Assembly (NCBI RefSeq): GCF_027364955.1 | Contig: NZ_DAHXOI010000001.1 | Coordinates: 248,001 to 312,000, forward strand | Direction: 5' to 3' | Length of the DNA: 64,000 nucleotides | Source: Ferrimicrobium sp. | GTDB taxonomy: Bacteria; Actinomycetota; Acidimicrobiia; Acidimicrobiales; Acidimicrobiaceae | In this document: positions 43,224 to 51,330 of the stretch, in pieces | Numbering within the stretch: position 1 is the first letter of the stretch | Layout: every line of letters begins with the position of its first letter | Program-made: the position numbers and the translations under genes | The notes under the pieces: generated by a model | What the model saw: only the letters and a program-made list of their open reading frames with translations | What the model was told of the DNA's origin: nothing | Database searches by the model: none

Positions 43224-43991
43224 ATGATCAGCACTGCCCCATGGCGCATAATCCTACTTGATGAGACCGACTCTACGAATCGCACCCTTTCAAACCTCTT
43301 TGCACGGGTCAGTACCCAGCGTCTGGTCGTCGTGGCAGATCATCAACGGGCCGGCCGCGGCAGACGAGGTCGTGCTTTTCATGATCTTCCGAGAAGTGCC
43401 CTTGCCTGCTCGGTATTGATAGAGTTGCCTCGGCGTGCTGAGGTCAATCTCCTTCCGATGGCCGTCGGTAATGCGATCGTCTTTGCGATTCGGGGCCTCG
43501 GGGTCGTGGGGGTGACCTTGAAGTGGCCCAATGATCTGATGGTAGGGGAAGCCAAGCTCGGAGGGATGTTGATCGATGGCATCTTCGATGGCTCGTCCCA
43601 TCAGGTGGTCATTGGTCTTGGCGTGAACCTCACGGCCACCCCAACGCTAGAGGATGCTCGCAACCTTTGCTGTCTCAACGAGCTGATTGAAGGCACACCG
43701 GCGAAGGATTTCTTCTCGCTGCGCGATTCCCTCCTCATGCGGTTCCTGGAGGAACTCGATGACCAACTGTCACAGCTCCTTCATGGCCACACCGAGCTCC
43801 TTCTCCAAACCTACCGGTGCTGCTTGTCAACGCTGGGCCGTCAGGTACAAATTCAGTACCCAGACGAGATGGTGGTAGGATTAGCCGAAGATGTCGATCA
43901 GGAGGGTTGTTTGCTTGTCAGAACTGCGACCGGTCGGGTTGCTGTTCATGTTGGTGATATCGAACATCTTGGAGTGGTGAATGATCGATAG
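43224..43991 (+). CDS. birA: Biotin-protein ligase (no DNA-binding domain)
   Basis: A 255-residue ligase that attaches biotin to carboxylase carrier domains. 'QRAGRGRRGRAF' is the biotinoyl-AMP loop (the usual Trp after GRGRRGR is Phe here), 'KWPNDLMVGEAKLGGMLID' holds the catalytic Lys, and 'GLGVNL' follows. It lacks the N-terminal helix-turn-helix of E. coli BirA, so it is not itself a repressor. AAGGTG precedes the ATG. Divergence from accA3 couples enzyme and substrate. Confidence 0.92.
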   Translation: MISTAPWRIILLDETDSTNRTLSNLFARVSTQRLVVVADHQRAGRGRRGRAFHDLPRSALACSVLIELPRRAEVNLLPMAVGNAIVFAIRGLGVVGVTLKWPNDLMVGEAKLGGMLIDGIFDGSSHQVVIGLGVNLTATPTLEDARNLCCLNELIEGTPAKDFFSLRDSLLMRFLEELDDQLSQLLHGHTELLLQTYRCCLSTLGRQVQIQYPDEMVVGLAEDVDQEGCLLVRTATGRVAVHVGDIEHLGVVNDR

Positions 43992-44327
43992 CGTCTCGTC
44001 GGGGTTGTGCTCGCGTAGTAGATCCACATCTAAGTTGGCATGGCTTGATGTATGGGGGACCGTGGCATTGGGTCATTTGGGTACCAGAACGCATCGGGAT
44101 AGCCCTAGCAGTGGCTGTGGATGCAGCAATGATGGCAGATAGCGCGTGTTTGGAGGGGGCCCCCACGGCACCCCGGTCGAGGTGGTCACGATGATCGACC
44201 TGGACGGAGGAGTTGTCGCTTGGCGTAGTGTCTTGGCGAGGGACGCGAGAGCGCTCTTGTGCGTTGGCACGGTTACCTGGTAGAAATGTGGCGTTGAGAT
44301 TGGTGAGGATTGGACGAGGAGGTCGAT
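43992..44327. other. Intergenic region between birA and the acyl-CoA dehydrogenase gene
   Basis: About 335 bases with no convincing gene. It contains a GGGGGCCCCC palindrome (44155-44164) and must hold the promoter of the downstream gene, but no clear boxes stand out. A minus-strand frame across it is Pro/Arg/Gln/His-rich and overlaps both neighbours, which speaks against coding. Confidence 0.4.
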
Positions 44328-45467
44328 ATGTCAGTCGAGTTCGGTGAGGAACACGAAGCACTTCGTAAGGTGGTAGCTGATTTTGTGGATGCTGAGGTGC
44401 TGCCAAATGCTCTCGGCTGGGACGAACGTAGTGAGTTCCCTCTTGCACAGGTGCTCCAGCTTGGGGAGCTTGGACTGTTCGGGATGATCTTTCCCGAGAG
44501 CTACGGAGGGGGAGGAGGCGACTTCACCTCACTATGCATCGCGGTCGAAGAGCTCGCCAAAGGCGACTCCTCCCTGGCTATCACCCTCTCTGCTGGTGTT
44601 GGACTCGGTGCGAATCCGATCTACGAGTTTGGCAATGAGGAACAAAAGCAGCGATGGTTGCCCGATCTTTGCGCTGGGAAAACGCTCGGTGGTTTTGGCC
44701 TGACAGAGCCCGACGGGGGATCCGATGCGGGAGCCACCCGCACAAGGGTCGAGCGCCAGGGCGAGCGATTCCTACTCAATGGGGCCAAAGCCTATATCAC
44801 CAACTCAGGGACCCCGATCACGTCATTGGTGACCGTGACAGCCCGAGGAGAGGACGGGGTCTCGGCGTTCATCATTCCTACAGGGACACCGGGCTTTACG
44901 GTTGAACCTGCCTACAGGAAGCTCGGTTGGCACGCATCAGATACGCATCCGTTGAGTTTGGTCGATGTGGAGGTTGGTCCCGAGTCCTTACTCGGTGAGG
45001 TAGGTCGTGGGTTTGCGCAGTTTCTTGCCATTCTCGATGATGGGCGGATCTCCATCGCGGCACTCGCACTGGGACTAGCTGAGGCCTGTCTTCGAGAGTC
45101 GCTTGCCTATGCAGCGAATCGCAACGCTTTTGGAGGGCCAATCTCGCGGTATCAGGCGATCTCCTTTAAGTGCGCCGACATGGAGGTCGCTGTCGAAGCC
45201 TCGAGGCTGTTGGTCTACCGCGCGGCGTGGCTCAAGGATCACGGGCGGCCCTTCAAGAGAGAGGCGGCGATTGCGAAGCTCTATGCTACCGAGGCTGCGG
45301 TGTCGGTGGCCAGAGAGGCGACCCAAATCTTTGGAGGGGCAGGGTTCATCGAGGAGTCTCCTGTGGCACGCTACTATCGTGACGCCAAGATACTCGAGAT
45401 TGGCGAAGGAACATCTGAGGTGCAGCGTCTTGTGATCGCCCGTTCGCTCGGTCTACCAACCTCTTAG
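44328..45467 (+). CDS. Acyl-CoA dehydrogenase
   Basis: A 379-residue dehydrogenase of the classical short/medium-chain type. 'GGFGLTEPDGGSDAGATRT' and 'YITNSG' bind FAD and substrate; the C-terminal 'LEIGEGTSEVQRLVIAR' carries the catalytic Glu360. ATG 44328 is preceded by GAGGAGG. It ends nine bases before rmlA and may share its transcript, though the two have no metabolic link. Confidence 0.92.
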   Translation: MSVEFGEEHEALRKVVADFVDAEVLPNALGWDERSEFPLAQVLQLGELGLFGMIFPESYGGGGGDFTSLCIAVEELAKGDSSLAITLSAGVGLGANPIYEFGNEEQKQRWLPDLCAGKTLGGFGLTEPDGGSDAGATRTRVERQGERFLLNGAKAYITNSGTPITSLVTVTARGEDGVSAFIIPTGTPGFTVEPAYRKLGWHASDTHPLSLVDVEVGPESLLGEVGRGFAQFLAILDDGRISIAALALGLAEACLRESLAYAANRNAFGGPISRYQAISFKCADMEVAVEASRLLVYRAAWLKDHGRPFKREAAIAKLYATEAAVSVAREATQIFGGAGFIEESPVARYYRDAKILEIGEGTSEVQRLVIARSLGLPTS

Positions 45468-45475
45468 GGGACCAG

Positions 45476-46543
45476 ATGAAGGCGCTCATCCTTGCCGGAG
45501 GATCCGGGACTCGACTCCGCCCGCTGACACATACCGCCTCCAAGCAGCTGGTACCGATCGCGAACAAACCCATCCTCTTCTACGGCCTCGAAGCGATCGC
45601 TGCGTGCGGCATTACCGATGTAGGGATTGTCGTGGGACACACGGCCAGCGAGGTCAAGGCCGCCGTTGGAGACGGCTCGGCTTTTGGTTTGAAGGCGACC
45701 TATCTTCCACAGGATGCGCCGCGCGGGCTTGCTCACGCTGTTCTCATAGCCAAGGATTTCCTCGGCGATGAGGATTTTGTCATGTACCTTGGCGACAATT
45801 TTCTTGTCGGTGGCATCACCGACATTGTGCACGGGTTCACCATTCGAGACGCCGCAACAGCGGCGAGGATCTTGCTGGCGCGCGTTCCAGATCCTCGAAA
45901 GTTTGGCGTAGCCGAGGTCGCCAAGGACGGTTCGGTGCTGCGTCTCGTGGAGAAACCTGATCATCCCCCCTCCGATCTTGCCCTGGTTGGGGTCTACCTC
46001 TTCGATGCTCGTATTCATGAGGCAGTTGCTCAGATCGCGCCCTCCGCGAGGGGGGAACTTGAGATCACTGACGCCATCAGCTGGCTGATCGATCATGATC
46101 TCGGGGTGAACTCATCGATGGTGGAGGGGTACTGGAAGGACTTGGGGGATCCTGAGGCGCTGCTCGACGGCAACAGGATTGCGCTGATGGCGATTCGACC
46201 GTCAATCGCGGGTGAGGTGATCGACTCTAAGATCGAGGGCCCGGTGGTCGTCGAGGCAGGAGCGAAGGTCGTCGACTCGATCGTTCGTGGCCCCGCCATC
46301 ATTGGGCGCGATGTTGTTCTGCAGTCCAGTTACGTTGGTCCCTTCTCGTCCATTGGGGATCGATGTGCGATACTCTCATCCGAAGTGATGAACTCCATTA
46401 TTCTCAGCGACTCTACGGTTGACACTGTCGGCGCAATCGAAGGTTCGGTGATCGGGAAGTTTGCCAAGATTTGTCACCGCAGTGAACGGCCCAGCGCTAC
46501 CAAGCTCATCGTAGGCGATCACGCTCGGGTGGAGTTGCTATAG
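45476..46543 (+). CDS. rmlA: Glucose-1-phosphate thymidylyltransferase, long form
   Basis: A 355-residue nucleotidyltransferase with 'LAGGSGTRLRPLTHTASKQL' at the N-terminus, 'YLGDNFL' and 'VEKPDHPPSDLALVG', and a left-handed beta-helix from about 240. It makes dTDP-glucose, the first step to dTDP-L-rhamnose. The long form with the hexapeptide tail is typical of actinobacterial and antibiotic-type enzymes. AGGGGACC precedes the ATG. rmlB follows after 41 bases. Confidence 0.9.
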   Translation: MKALILAGGSGTRLRPLTHTASKQLVPIANKPILFYGLEAIAACGITDVGIVVGHTASEVKAAVGDGSAFGLKATYLPQDAPRGLAHAVLIAKDFLGDEDFVMYLGDNFLVGGITDIVHGFTIRDAATAARILLARVPDPRKFGVAEVAKDGSVLRLVEKPDHPPSDLALVGVYLFDARIHEAVAQIAPSARGELEITDAISWLIDHDLGVNSSMVEGYWKDLGDPEALLDGNRIALMAIRPSIAGEVIDSKIEGPVVVEAGAKVVDSIVRGPAIIGRDVVLQSSYVGPFSSIGDRCAILSSEVMNSIILSDSTVDTVGAIEGSVIGKFAKICHRSERPSATKLIVGDHARVELL

Positions 46544-46584
46544 TCTGTGCTCGCAACGTTTCCCTACCATGAAAGGCGAGGGCA

Positions 46585-47598
46585 GTGAAACTACTGGTCA
46601 CCGGAGGCGCAGGATTTATCGGCTCGAATTTCACGCGGTACTGGTCAACGGCCTATCCAGACGATGATATTGTCGTACTCGATGCGCTCACCTATGCGGG
46701 CTGTCGCGAGTCACTAACAGATCTGGGCGATCGCATCAGCTTTGTTCATGGCGATATCGGTAACACCGACCACGTGGTGGAGGTGCTTGATCGCTACACC
46801 GTCGATGTGGTGGTGAACTTTGCCGCCGAATCTCATAACTCGCTGGCCATCATCGATCCCGAGCGCTTCTTTCGCACGAATGTCACCGGGACGGTTGGTC
46901 TCCTTGAGGCTGCTCGGGCCTACGGGGGGCTGACACGGTTTCATCATGTTTCGACCTGCGAGGTGTATGGGGATCTTGATCTTGATGCCCAGGATGCATT
47001 TACGGAGGAGTCGCCCTATCGTCCGCGCACCCCGTATAACGCATCCAAGGCCGCGGCAGATCACGCGGTTCGGGCCTATGCGCTGACGTATGGCTTGCCG
47101 ATCAGCATCACCAACTGCGCCAATAACTATGGACCCTACCAATTCCCGGAAAAATTGATCCCCCTCTTTACTGCGCTAGCCTTGCAGGATCAACCACTGC
47201 CCCTCTATGCTTCGAAGGATAACCGACGAGAGTGGATCCACGTGCTCGATCACGCGAGAGCCATCGATTTGGTGATTCACACGGGGCAACCAGGGGAGAC
47301 CTATCATGTTGGTACAGGTGACGAATATTCGATCGAGGAGATCGCTGATCGGATTCTTGTTGAACTAGGCAAACCCGATACACTCAAGACGACGGTTCCT
47401 GATCGCCCCTCGCATGACCGCCGTTATCTGTTAGACTCCTCCAAGATTCGCAATGAGCTTGGTTTCACACCGTCCATCCGCTTCGACCAAGGGATCAGCG
47501 AAACGATCCAATGGTACCGTGGCAATGAGGCCTGGTGGCGTCCATTGATGGGTCGTGCCCCGGTCCAGGAGTCGGCAGCCTGGCAGTCTCGATCGTGA
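46585..47598 (+). CDS. rmlB: dTDP-glucose 4,6-dehydratase
   Basis: A 337-residue extended SDR. 'TGGAGFIGSNF' binds NAD; Tyr151-x3-Lys155 in 'YNASKAAAD' and 'NCANNYGPYQFPEKLIPL' are those of RmlB. The catalytic Thr-Asp-Glu triad appears as Thr124-Cys125-Glu126 in 'VSTCEVYGD': the Asp that helps water elimination is Cys. It may be an active variant or a related sugar-nucleotide dehydratase. GTG start at 46585. It overlaps rmlD (GTGA). Confidence 0.88.
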   Translation: MKLLVTGGAGFIGSNFTRYWSTAYPDDDIVVLDALTYAGCRESLTDLGDRISFVHGDIGNTDHVVEVLDRYTVDVVVNFAAESHNSLAIIDPERFFRTNVTGTVGLLEAARAYGGLTRFHHVSTCEVYGDLDLDAQDAFTEESPYRPRTPYNASKAAADHAVRAYALTYGLPISITNCANNYGPYQFPEKLIPLFTALALQDQPLPLYASKDNRREWIHVLDHARAIDLVIHTGQPGETYHVGTGDEYSIEEIADRILVELGKPDTLKTTVPDRPSHDRRYLLDSSKIRNELGFTPSIRFDQGISETIQWYRGNEAWWRPLMGRAPVQESAAWQSRS

Positions 47599-48461
47599 GT
47601 CAGCTGCGCTTTGTGGTTTTCGGAAGTAATGGACAACTGGGTCAGCGACTCGCGAGAAGGCTTCGCGAACTCGATCTCCCCGTTGAGGTCTTCGCCTTTA
47701 CCTCTGCTGACATCGATGTACGTCAGCGCGCTACCGTTAATGAGGTCATCCGGTCACTTCGACCTGATTGGGTGGTGAATGCTGCCGCTTTCACTGCCGT
47801 CGATCGATGTGAACGAGAGCCCGAGCTCGCGTTTGGTGTCAACGCGCTGGCGCTTCGCTGGCAGGTAGAGGCTGCCGACGCCGTGGGTGCTCGGGTTTGT
47901 AACTTCTCAACCGATTATGTCTTCAATGGCCAGTCGGTTGAACCCTACCGCGAATGGGATCGTGTCGACCCCCTTGGTGTCTATGGCCGTAGCAAGCTCG
48001 GAGGTGAGTGCGAGCTGCGTGTTGGGACTGATCTCAATATTCGAACCGCCTGGCTGATGAGCGCATCGGCCGGCAATATTGCATCTACCGTTGTCCGACT
48101 TGCCAAGGAGGGCTCAGTCCTCCGATTTGTCGGTGATCAAGTCGGTTCCCCGACTGTCGCAGACGATTTAAGCGAGGCAAGCATTCAATTGATGCTGAGT
48201 GCGTGCACCGGCAACTTTCATGTCGTCAATGGCGGTACCGCATCGTGGTATGAAGTGGTGCGCTGGATCCTCACCTCGCTCGGACGGGATCTTGACCAGG
48301 TGGTGGAGATCACCGCTGCCTCTGTTGCTGACCGATATCCAGCCCCCCGTCCTGCTTACTCAGTGCTTGCAACGGCAACCTACAGTGCTGCGCTTGGGCG
48401 TGCAACCGATGATTGGCATGATGCGATAGAACGAGTCGTTCGAGAGCTTGATCTTCAGTGA
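47595..48461 (+). CDS. rmlD: dTDP-4-dehydrorhamnose reductase
   Basis: A 288-residue SDR of the RmlD type: 'GSNGQLGQRLARRL', 'DIDVRQRATV', 'NAAAFTAVDRCE', 'NFSTDYVFNG' and 'YGRSKLGGECE' follow the family order. It performs the last step to dTDP-L-rhamnose. The GTG at 47595 overlaps the rmlB stop by four bases. The 3,5-epimerase gene rmlC that should act before it is not in the window. Confidence 0.9.
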   Translation: MSQLRFVVFGSNGQLGQRLARRLRELDLPVEVFAFTSADIDVRQRATVNEVIRSLRPDWVVNAAAFTAVDRCEREPELAFGVNALALRWQVEAADAVGARVCNFSTDYVFNGQSVEPYREWDRVDPLGVYGRSKLGGECELRVGTDLNIRTAWLMSASAGNIASTVVRLAKEGSVLRFVGDQVGSPTVADDLSEASIQLMLSACTGNFHVVNGGTASWYEVVRWILTSLGRDLDQVVEITAASVADRYPAPRPAYSVLATATYSAALGRATDDWHDAIERVVRELDLQ

Positions 48462-49309
48462 AGACCACCGTTGCCGCCATCATCGTTCTCTATCGTTCAG
48501 GCTCGACTGATCGCCTTGTCGAGGAGCTTGCAGCCCAAGGTGTTGGCACCATTGTCCTGATCGATAACGGCGCAACGGAACCTGGTGAATGGACATTCAC
48601 CTTTGCTAGCTGTGTTGTTCGTAGGGTCGCATTTGGTCAGAACCTTGGTTATGGATTGGCTGTTAATCGAGGTCTCGCGATGATCGAGGAATCGATGGTG
48701 TTGGTTATGAATCCAGATGTGACCGTACACGCCGGAGCGGTCGATGCGCTTGTCGCCACTGCGGCATCGAGTGCCGCTGTGGGCGCTGTAGGGCCGAAGG
48801 TTCTGGATCGTGATGGTGGCCGTTATCCTTCATTTCGACGCTTTCCATCACTCTGGCAATCGATCCGCCATGGTGCGATTGGCTGGCTCGTCCCAGAGAG
48901 TGCTGCTACACGCTCGTATCGTATGAGCGATCTCGATCCAAGTACGGCCGTGACCGTGCCCTGGATCTCAGGAGCTTGCCTGTTATGTCCCACTGACGTG
49001 GTCCGCGGGATTGGTGGCTTCGATCCGAAATACCATCTGTACTTGGAAGATGTCGACCTCTGTCGCCGAATGGCACTCGCTGGCTACCAGATTGTCTACG
49101 AACCTCTCGCAGTGGTGACCCACGTGGGCGGTGCATCGAGTAGTCAGCGGCGGTTAGGAGCTGTCGTTGAGCATCATCGGTCAATGGCGACGTATGCCTC
49201 TTTGGAGCAGCGCTCAACCCTGGCATTGTTCGCGGTGGAGATGGGGATTGGACTACGTTGCGTTCTGAGCGTGATGCGGACGATCATCACGGGTACGGTG
49301 CGCAACTGA
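48458..49309 (+). CDS. WbbL-like GT2 rhamnosyltransferase
   Basis: A 283-residue family-2 glycosyltransferase. 'AAIIVLYRSG', 'LIDNGATEPG', Asp-x-Asp equivalent in 'VLVMNPDVTVH', 'ISGACLLCPTDVVRGIGGFD' and 'YLEDVDLCRRM' match WbbL, which adds L-rhamnose to a polyprenyl-diphosphate sugar. In mycobacteria WbbL1 lies with rmlD, a manB-like gene and fbiA/fbiB, as here, and forms the arabinogalactan linker. Equivalent function here is inferred. GTG overlaps the rmlD stop. Confidence 0.85.
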   Translation: MKTTVAAIIVLYRSGSTDRLVEELAAQGVGTIVLIDNGATEPGEWTFTFASCVVRRVAFGQNLGYGLAVNRGLAMIEESMVLVMNPDVTVHAGAVDALVATAASSAAVGAVGPKVLDRDGGRYPSFRRFPSLWQSIRHGAIGWLVPESAATRSYRMSDLDPSTAVTVPWISGACLLCPTDVVRGIGGFDPKYHLYLEDVDLCRRMALAGYQIVYEPLAVVTHVGGASSSQRRLGAVVEHHRSMATYASLEQRSTLALFAVEMGIGLRCVLSVMRTIITGTVRN

Positions 49310-49318
49310 GGGATGCAA

Positions 49319-49347
49319 ACGGGTTAGCCATGCGTCGTGCAACCCGT
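49319..49347. repeat. 7-bp inverted repeat after the WbbL-like gene
   Basis: ACGGGTT (49319-49325) and AACCCGT (49341-49347) with a 15-base loop, ten bases after the stop codon. It can form a hairpin but has no T-run; it might stabilise or weakly terminate the rml transcript. Confidence 0.35.
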
Positions 49348-49477
49348 GCAGCGCCATGTTTGACTTTGGCCTAGCGTTTGCGATGAACTCGAGCTGTGGG
49401 TGGTTCACGGGTTTCTCGGGCAAGTCTCGCCATCTTCGGTCCTGGACGGGCCACAAAGACGGTAGCCTTAACCTGTT

Positions 49478-50266
49478 ATGGCAAGCAAAGAGAGCGCTCG
49501 AAGAGTTGCAAGAGCACAAGCTTCAGGCCGTGGAGCAAAAGTTCGACGGCAGATTCCAGTGGGGTTCTATTCCGCGCTGACAGTTATTGTGGTCGCTGGT
49601 GTCGCAGTGGTCGGCTATTCAAAGTACGAGATCGATCACCCGACGTCAGCGACAACCGCGGCCGATCAGCCGGTGATTGGGACGACATGGCACACGGCTA
49701 TCGGATTTGATGCCTGCGGCAAGTATTTGCCGGTACTGGCTAAGACGACTGATGTGAAAAGTGGCATCACGTCACTAGGAGATGGTGTCCTGACGGTTGC
49801 ACCAAAGTCGAAGTCCGAAGAGGGGGCCAATGCCACGTTGGCGTTACTTCCCAAGGCGATTCGTGGGTTGAGTGTAGCAAAGGATGGATTCACGCTACCC
49901 GGAGGCAAATCGGTGAGCGCCACCGCGGGTTGCAGTGGCAAGTCTGCTACTTTTGGTATTTACGTCTGGTCTTCGCTCCTGGCCACGAAGCCCGTGGTTT
50001 ATCGAAGTCTTGCGCAGGTGCGTCTCGCAAACGATGAAGTGATCACTCTTGGCGTGCTACCCAAGGGCACGACTCCTCCTCAACCTCCGACAGCAGCGAA
50101 TCTTGCATCGGTTGGGTCGAGTACGACCACATCGAATTCCACGACCACATCGAAGTCCACGAGCACGTCGAAGTCCACGAGCACGTCGAAGTCCACGACC
50201 ACATCGAAGTCCACGAGCACGTCGAAGTCCAAGACCACATCGAAGTCCACGAGCAGTACTAAGTAG
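49478..50266 (+). CDS. Membrane-anchored protein with Ser/Thr/Lys-rich tail
   Basis: A 262-residue protein of unknown function. A basic N-terminus and one membrane segment (about 29-47) precede an extracytoplasmic domain of about 165 residues with two Cys (in 'FDACGKYLP' and 'TAGCSGKSATFG') that may pair; the last 45 residues are a low-complexity Ser-Lys-Ser-Thr-Thr tail encoded by DNA repeats. The tail could cross the cell wall. ATG 49478 has no ribosome-binding site; TAGCCT (49463-49468) or TAACCT (49469-49474) could be a -10 box of a leaderless transcript. It ends 11 bases before the ManC-like gene. Confidence 0.72.
   Translation: MASKESARRVARAQASGRGAKVRRQIPVGFYSALTVIVVAGVAVVGYSKYEIDHPTSATTAADQPVIGTTWHTAIGFDACGKYLPVLAKTTDVKSGITSLGDGVLTVAPKSKSEEGANATLALLPKAIRGLSVAKDGFTLPGGKSVSATAGCSGKSATFGIYVWSSLLATKPVVYRSLAQVRLANDEVITLGVLPKGTTPPQPPTAANLASVGSSTTTSNSTTTSKSTSTSKSTSTSKSTTTSKSTSTSKSKTTSKSTSSTK
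50132..50257 (+). repeat. Seven 18-base tandem repeats in the anchored-protein gene
   Basis: Seven contiguous units of the form TCGAAGTCCACGAGCACG, in phase with codons, each giving Ser-Lys-Ser-Thr-Ser/Thr-Thr. Units differ at one to four bases. Copy number may vary between strains. Confidence 0.9.
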
Positions 50267-50277
50267 CAGGAGGGGAG

Positions 50278-51330
50278 ATGCGAGCAGTCGTTCTCGTCGG
50301 TGGGGAGGGCACTCGCCTTCGACCACTGACGTTTCATACTCCTAAGCAGATGCTTCGAGTGATTGGTTTCCCGATGTTGGAGCGGGTCCTGCATCGCCTT
50401 CGAGGTTTCGGTGTCGACGAGGTGGTGTTGTCGCTTGGATATCAACCAGACGCCTTCCGCTTGGCCTATCCGACTGGGGAAGCGGCAGGGGTCCGCTTAA
50501 CCTATGCCATCGAAGAGGAGCCACTTGATACGGCAGGGGCGATCCGGTTTGCTGCAGAGAGTGCTGGCATTGATGAAACATTTCTGGTGGTCAACGGCGA
50601 TATCTTGACCGACTTGGACGTAAAAGATTTGATAGATTTCCATCTCGATCGGCGAAGCCGTGCGACAATTGGACTGGTGCGAGTGGACAACCCTAGCCAG
50701 TTTGGCGTGGTGGTGAAGGATGAGCATGGGCGCGCCCTTCGTTTTGTGGAGAAGCCCTCGATCGAATCCGCTCCCTCGCATGATATCAATGCGGGGATCT
50801 ACATTTTGGAGCCGAGTGCCCTTGAGCTTATCCCTCAAGGTGGCAAGATGTCGATCGAGAGAGAGTTATTCCCGCAACTGGTAGAACAGGGCAGCCTCTT
50901 TGCCCGCGCGTATGAGTGTTACTGGCTTGATGCGGGTACGCCAAAAAACTATTATCGGGCGATTCGAGATATTCTCTTTGGTGCTCGGATGGGTGAGCTT
51001 GTTCCCCCGCGAGCCTGGTATCCCGCTCCGAATCAACCGGAAGACGCTATCGGGCATTGCTACTTTGGTTCGTCGGTCCAACTGAGTTCGGTTTCACGAG
51101 TCGTTGGATCGGTGATTGAGGACGGGGTCGAGATTGCCGATGGGGCCACGATTGTCGACTCAGTTGTCCTTGAGGGCGCCCGCGTGGGTCCGGGTTCAGT
51201 CATCCGGGGATCGATTGTCGGTGCGCACACGGTGGTTCCTGAGGATGTCCACCTCGATGAACTAGCTATTGTCGCTGAGAGTACGGATCTCCATCCAGGC
51301 GACAGCTTGGTAGGCGTGGGACAATCGTAG
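50278..51330 (+). CDS. Mannose-1-phosphate guanylyltransferase-like nucleotidyltransferase
   Basis: A 350-residue NDP-sugar pyrophosphorylase. 'LVGGEGTRLRPLTFHTPKQM', 'VVNGDILTDLD', 'VEKPSIESAPSHDINAGIYI' and 'YWLDAGTPKNYYRA' are present, with a left-handed beta-helix tail from about 255. It corresponds in type, size and location to the mycobacterial manB/Rv3264c gene, thought to make GDP-mannose; the nucleotide cannot be fixed from sequence. AGGAGGGGAG precedes the ATG. The epimerase gene starts directly after its stop. Confidence 0.87.
   Translation: MRAVVLVGGEGTRLRPLTFHTPKQMLRVIGFPMLERVLHRLRGFGVDEVVLSLGYQPDAFRLAYPTGEAAGVRLTYAIEEEPLDTAGAIRFAAESAGIDETFLVVNGDILTDLDVKDLIDFHLDRRSRATIGLVRVDNPSQFGVVVKDEHGRALRFVEKPSIESAPSHDINAGIYILEPSALELIPQGGKMSIERELFPQLVEQGSLFARAYECYWLDAGTPKNYYRAIRDILFGARMGELVPPRAWYPAPNQPEDAIGHCYFGSSVQLSSVSRVVGSVIEDGVEIADGATIVDSVVLEGARVGPGSVIRGSIVGAHTVVPEDVHLDELAIVAESTDLHPGDSLVGVGQS

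Noticed and set aside
44155-44164. GGGGGCCCCC palindrome as a terminator or operator
   Set aside because: No loop or T-run and no neighbouring promoter boxes; probably chance in GC-rich DNA.
43918-44448. 176-codon minus-strand frame spanning the birA-dehydrogenase gap
   Set aside because: Overlaps both neighbouring genes, has non-protein-like composition and no start signals.
45464-46096. 210-codon minus-strand frame opposite rmlA
   Set aside because: Antisense of well-conserved RmlA sequence.
50132-50257. Tandem repeats as a CRISPR array
   Set aside because: Units are contiguous 18-mers without spacers and keep codon phase inside a gene.
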